This document shows, piece by piece, positions 28,896 to 30,139 of a stretch of DNA of 30,139 nucleotides. The DNA lies in IMG/VR virus record IMGVR_UViG_3300020183_000331, positions 1 through 30,139 of that record; one strand, given 5' to 3'. Numbering within the stretch: the stretch's first letter is position 1; every line of letters starts with the position of its first letter. The notes beneath the pieces are model-generated. The model made no database searches, was not told the origin of the DNA, and saw only the letters and a program-made list of their open reading frames with translations. The position numbers and the translations under genes were made by a program. Source of the DNA: a virus.

Positions 28896-29120
28896 ACCCG
28901 CCGGGGTAACGCCTGGCTACTGTGACCCGCAGGAAGGAGAAATGAGTTCGTCACTCATGGGTGGTTCCCCTACAGTTAAGTAGGCATCGAAAGATGGGTT
29001 TAACCTAACCGGCGCTGGCAATGCGAGAATCCTTTTTGGTCGTGAAGTGGATGGAGGGTGTCTGTGAAGGCAATGCAGAGCCGGAGACACTATAGGTACC
29101 ACCGCAGAAAGGAAGCACCT
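28896..29120 (+). ncRNA. Structured spacer RNA B between tRNA-Met and tRNA-Asn
   Basis: About 225 bases without a credible gene. GGTGGT (28960-28965) pairs with ACCACC (29098-29103) and encloses three back-to-back hairpins: CCTAC/GTAGG (28969-28984), CATC-GAAA-GATG with a GNRA loop (28985-28996), GGTT/AACC (28997-29010), and later GTGTCT/AGACAC (29058-29063, 29085-29090). ATGAGT/ACTCAT (28942-28958) precedes them. The segment from 28957 resembles the start of the Tyr-like RNA at 28335 (ATGGGTGGT, then CCCCTAC). Class unknown. Confidence 0.45.
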
Positions 29121-29122
29121 GT

Positions 29123-29198
29123 TCCAGAGTAGCACAGCGGTAGTTGCGCCTGACTGTTAATCAGGATGTCGTAGGTTCGATCCCTACCTCTGGAGCCA
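29123..29198 (+). tRNA. tRNA-Asn (GTT)
   Basis: 76 bases with CCA. Acceptor TCCAGAG/CTCTGGA, anticodon stem CCTGA/TCAGG with loop CTGTTAA (anticodon GTT), T loop TTCGATC. Its discriminator and CCA can alternatively pair with the start of the next tRNA. Confidence 0.95.
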
Positions 29199-29364
29199 TT
29201 AGTGAAAGTCCGAAAGCGAGGTGCTTGACTAGCGACCTGACTGCCGAGGGAATACCGCTCTCTATCGCCATCGATTAAGGGATTAGTCACCCACAGATGG
29301 TTTCAGATAGTAGATACCGCTTATCTAGGTATTAAACGGATATGGCAGTACTTTCACTAATGGC
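29195..29364 (+). ncRNA. Structured spacer RNA C, closed by a 15-bp helix
   Basis: GCCATTAGTGAAAGT (29195-29209) is perfectly complementary to ACTTTCACTAATGGC (29350-29364). Inside, AGGTGCT/AGC-G-ACCT forms a hairpin (29219-29238), ACTGCC/GGCAGT (29240-29245, 29344-29349) stacks beside the closing helix, AATACC/GGTATT (29251-29256, 29328-29333) is nested, and CCATC/GATGG (29268-29300) and TAGATA/TATCTA (29311-29327) are terminal hairpins. The closing helix uses the discriminator and CCA of tRNA-Asn and the first three bases of the following tRNA-Met. Class unknown. Confidence 0.65.
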
Positions 29365-29437
29365 GATGTAGCATAGCGGCTAATGCAGTCCCTTCATACG
29401 GGAAAGATCGAAGGCTCGATTCCTTCCATCGCCACCA
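29362..29437 (+). tRNA. tRNA-Met (CAT), elongator or Ile2 type
   Basis: 76 bases with CCA. Acceptor GGCGATG/CATCGCC fully paired, D stem GCAT/ATGC (elongator-type 11-24), anticodon stem GTCCC/GGGAA with a G-A mismatch at its base, loop TTCATAC (anticodon CAT), T arm GAAGG-CTCGATT-CCTTC with C at position 54. It could be elongator Met, or Ile2 if the C34 is modified to lysidine. Confidence 0.9.
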
Positions 29438-29450
29438 TAGAGGAAAAAAT

Positions 29451-30139
29451 ATGACAATAGTTTCAATTTACAATGCACAAGGTGTACAGATAAATGAATT
29501 GAGTATTGATGATGATATTCAGTACCTCAATGGCAGAGTATCAAAAGGCAATAAATGTTATTACAAAGGCGTTGGCATTCCGTATCGTCATCATACGATG
29601 ACAGAATTTGATGATCTCAATTATGATGTAATTCAACAAACAGATATCTTTTACTTAGGATACCAGGTAGTCAAAAAATGTTTCAAAGGTAAGACTGGCA
29701 TTTTTCAAGAGAGATATCAGCCATTCTTTCCAGATTTTATTGGCACTTGTAGTGTCAAAGAAGGAACGATTGTTTTAAATTCTACCATCTTTGAGAAATC
29801 ATCGGTAGAGGTGCTTGACTATGTTCTCTACGATGAAGAGAATATTCAGTCGTACTACATGCTAGACTACAAGTGTGGTAGGCAATCTTACTTGACAAAT
29901 GACGGGAATCCTGTTAAACTGAGAGAGTTGTTAGACTACATGATTCAAAACGATTGGAATTTTCTATGGGACAAAGGTGCCATCAATGATGTTTCACCGA
30001 ATGGTACAATTAGCGATGTGGCAGATTTGTTTATCTCTGATACACTATCGCACAAGATCGGTACAGTCTATTGCATCTTGCATAGTCTGATGCGATTAAA
30101 TCCCGAGAAGTACATGGAGTTTTTGCAAATAAACGATTT
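29451..30139 (+). CDS. Unidentified protein, 3' partial
   Basis: At least 229 residues, open to the window end, with AGAGGA before ATG 29451 (13 bases after the last tRNA). Motif-like stretches are KGNKCYYKGVGIPYRHHTMTEF (about 34-54), FPDFIGTCSVKEGTIVLNSTIFEKSSV (a repeated beta-turn pattern like parallel beta-helices), DYKCGRQSYLTNDGNPVKL and HKIGTVYCILHSLMRLNP. Composition and balanced codons support a real gene. No family recognised; a beta-helical or glycan-related protein is possible. Confidence 0.6.
   Translation, partial: MTIVSIYNAQGVQINELSIDDDIQYLNGRVSKGNKCYYKGVGIPYRHHTMTEFDDLNYDVIQQTDIFYLGYQVVKKCFKGKTGIFQERYQPFFPDFIGTCSVKEGTIVLNSTIFEKSSVEVLDYVLYDEENIQSYYMLDYKCGRQSYLTNDGNPVKLRELLDYMIQNDWNFLWDKGAINDVSPNGTISDVADLFISDTLSHKIGTVYCILHSLMRLNPEKYMEFLQIND

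Noticed and set aside
28917-29290. Minus-strand reading frames of 66-72 codons
   Set aside because: They cross tRNA-Asn and the structured spacers, lack ribosome sites, and no other gene is on the minus strand.
29195-29364. Group I intron, RNase P RNA or tmRNA in spacer C
   Set aside because: Too short for RNase P or a normal group I intron, no visible P3-P7 core, no tRNA-like 3' end with tag frame. The neighbouring tRNAs are intact, so nothing needs splicing.
29892-29920. TTGACA-N17-TAAACT promoter-like match
   Set aside because: Deep inside an open gene with no start nearby and a weak -10.
1-30139. CRISPR array, insertion sequence, integrase or attachment site
   Set aside because: No regular spaced repeats, transposase, recombinase motifs or tRNA-overlapping direct repeat were seen. 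The tRNA cluster is that of a lytic phage, not an integration site.

Overview
The window looks like part of the genome of a T4-like tailed phage (myovirus type) of an aquatic Gram-negative bacterium. Every gene is on the + strand. Genes are packed with ATGA or few-base overlaps, and the DNA is AT-rich by eye. T4-type hallmarks are a gp61-like primase, an RNase H of the T4/FEN-1 type, class I ribonucleotide reductase (NrdA and NrdB), ThyX, a RuvC-like endonuclease, and two sites resembling T4 late promoters (TATAAATA type). Spanin-like proteins point to a host with an outer membrane. Near-consensus sigma70 promoters, a proteobacterial rrn-type boxA and a very E. coli-like IscU favour a gamma- or betaproteobacterial host, but this is inference.

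Layout. 1-7287: virion and head-assembly region, with a very large structural protein cut by the window edge, a scaffold-like protein carrying repeated I/LxE motifs, two beta-rich virion proteins behind a late promoter, and conserved small proteins. 7299-10233: lysis and membrane cassette (i-spanin-like, o-spanin-like lipoprotein, GH19 endolysin, second lipoprotein, three membrane proteins, one secreted peptide). 10234-19849: nucleotide and DNA metabolism behind a sigma70 promoter overlapped by a palindrome, comprising primase, ThyX, NrdA, an IscU/ErpA iron-sulfur pair, a SET-domain protein, NrdB, a BAX-inhibitor-1 family protein, a secreted thermonuclease, RuvC and a ClpP-like protease. 19846-25748: accessory region with two glycosyltransferase-like proteins, membrane proteins, an EF-hand protein, a glycine-zipper protein and an odd glutaredoxin. 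25757-27639: RNase H and small conserved phage genes, ending at a strong terminator.

27640-29437 is an RNA region. A sigma70 promoter and a boxA identical to the rrn antitermination element precede tRNA-Arg(TCT), Glu(TTC), Ala(TGC), Cys(GCA), a Tyr-like RNA, Arg(ACG) and Lys(TTT). A perfect consensus promoter then starts a second unit in which four tRNAs (Asp, Met, Asn, Met) alternate with three long spacers that can fold into branched RNAs. One spacer is closed by a perfect 15-bp helix that uses the CCA end of the tRNA before it and the first bases of the tRNA after it. This alternating tRNA/structured-RNA operon is the most unusual thing in the window. A large unidentified gene starts at 29451 and runs off the end.

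The genes together suggest a phage that remodels host nucleotide pools (RNR, ThyX, deoxynucleotidase), may support iron-sulfur or diiron chemistry (IscU, ErpA, glutaredoxin-like), supplies its own tRNAs, and lyses through a spanin/endolysin system. All functional calls rest on reading motifs by eye; no database search was run.
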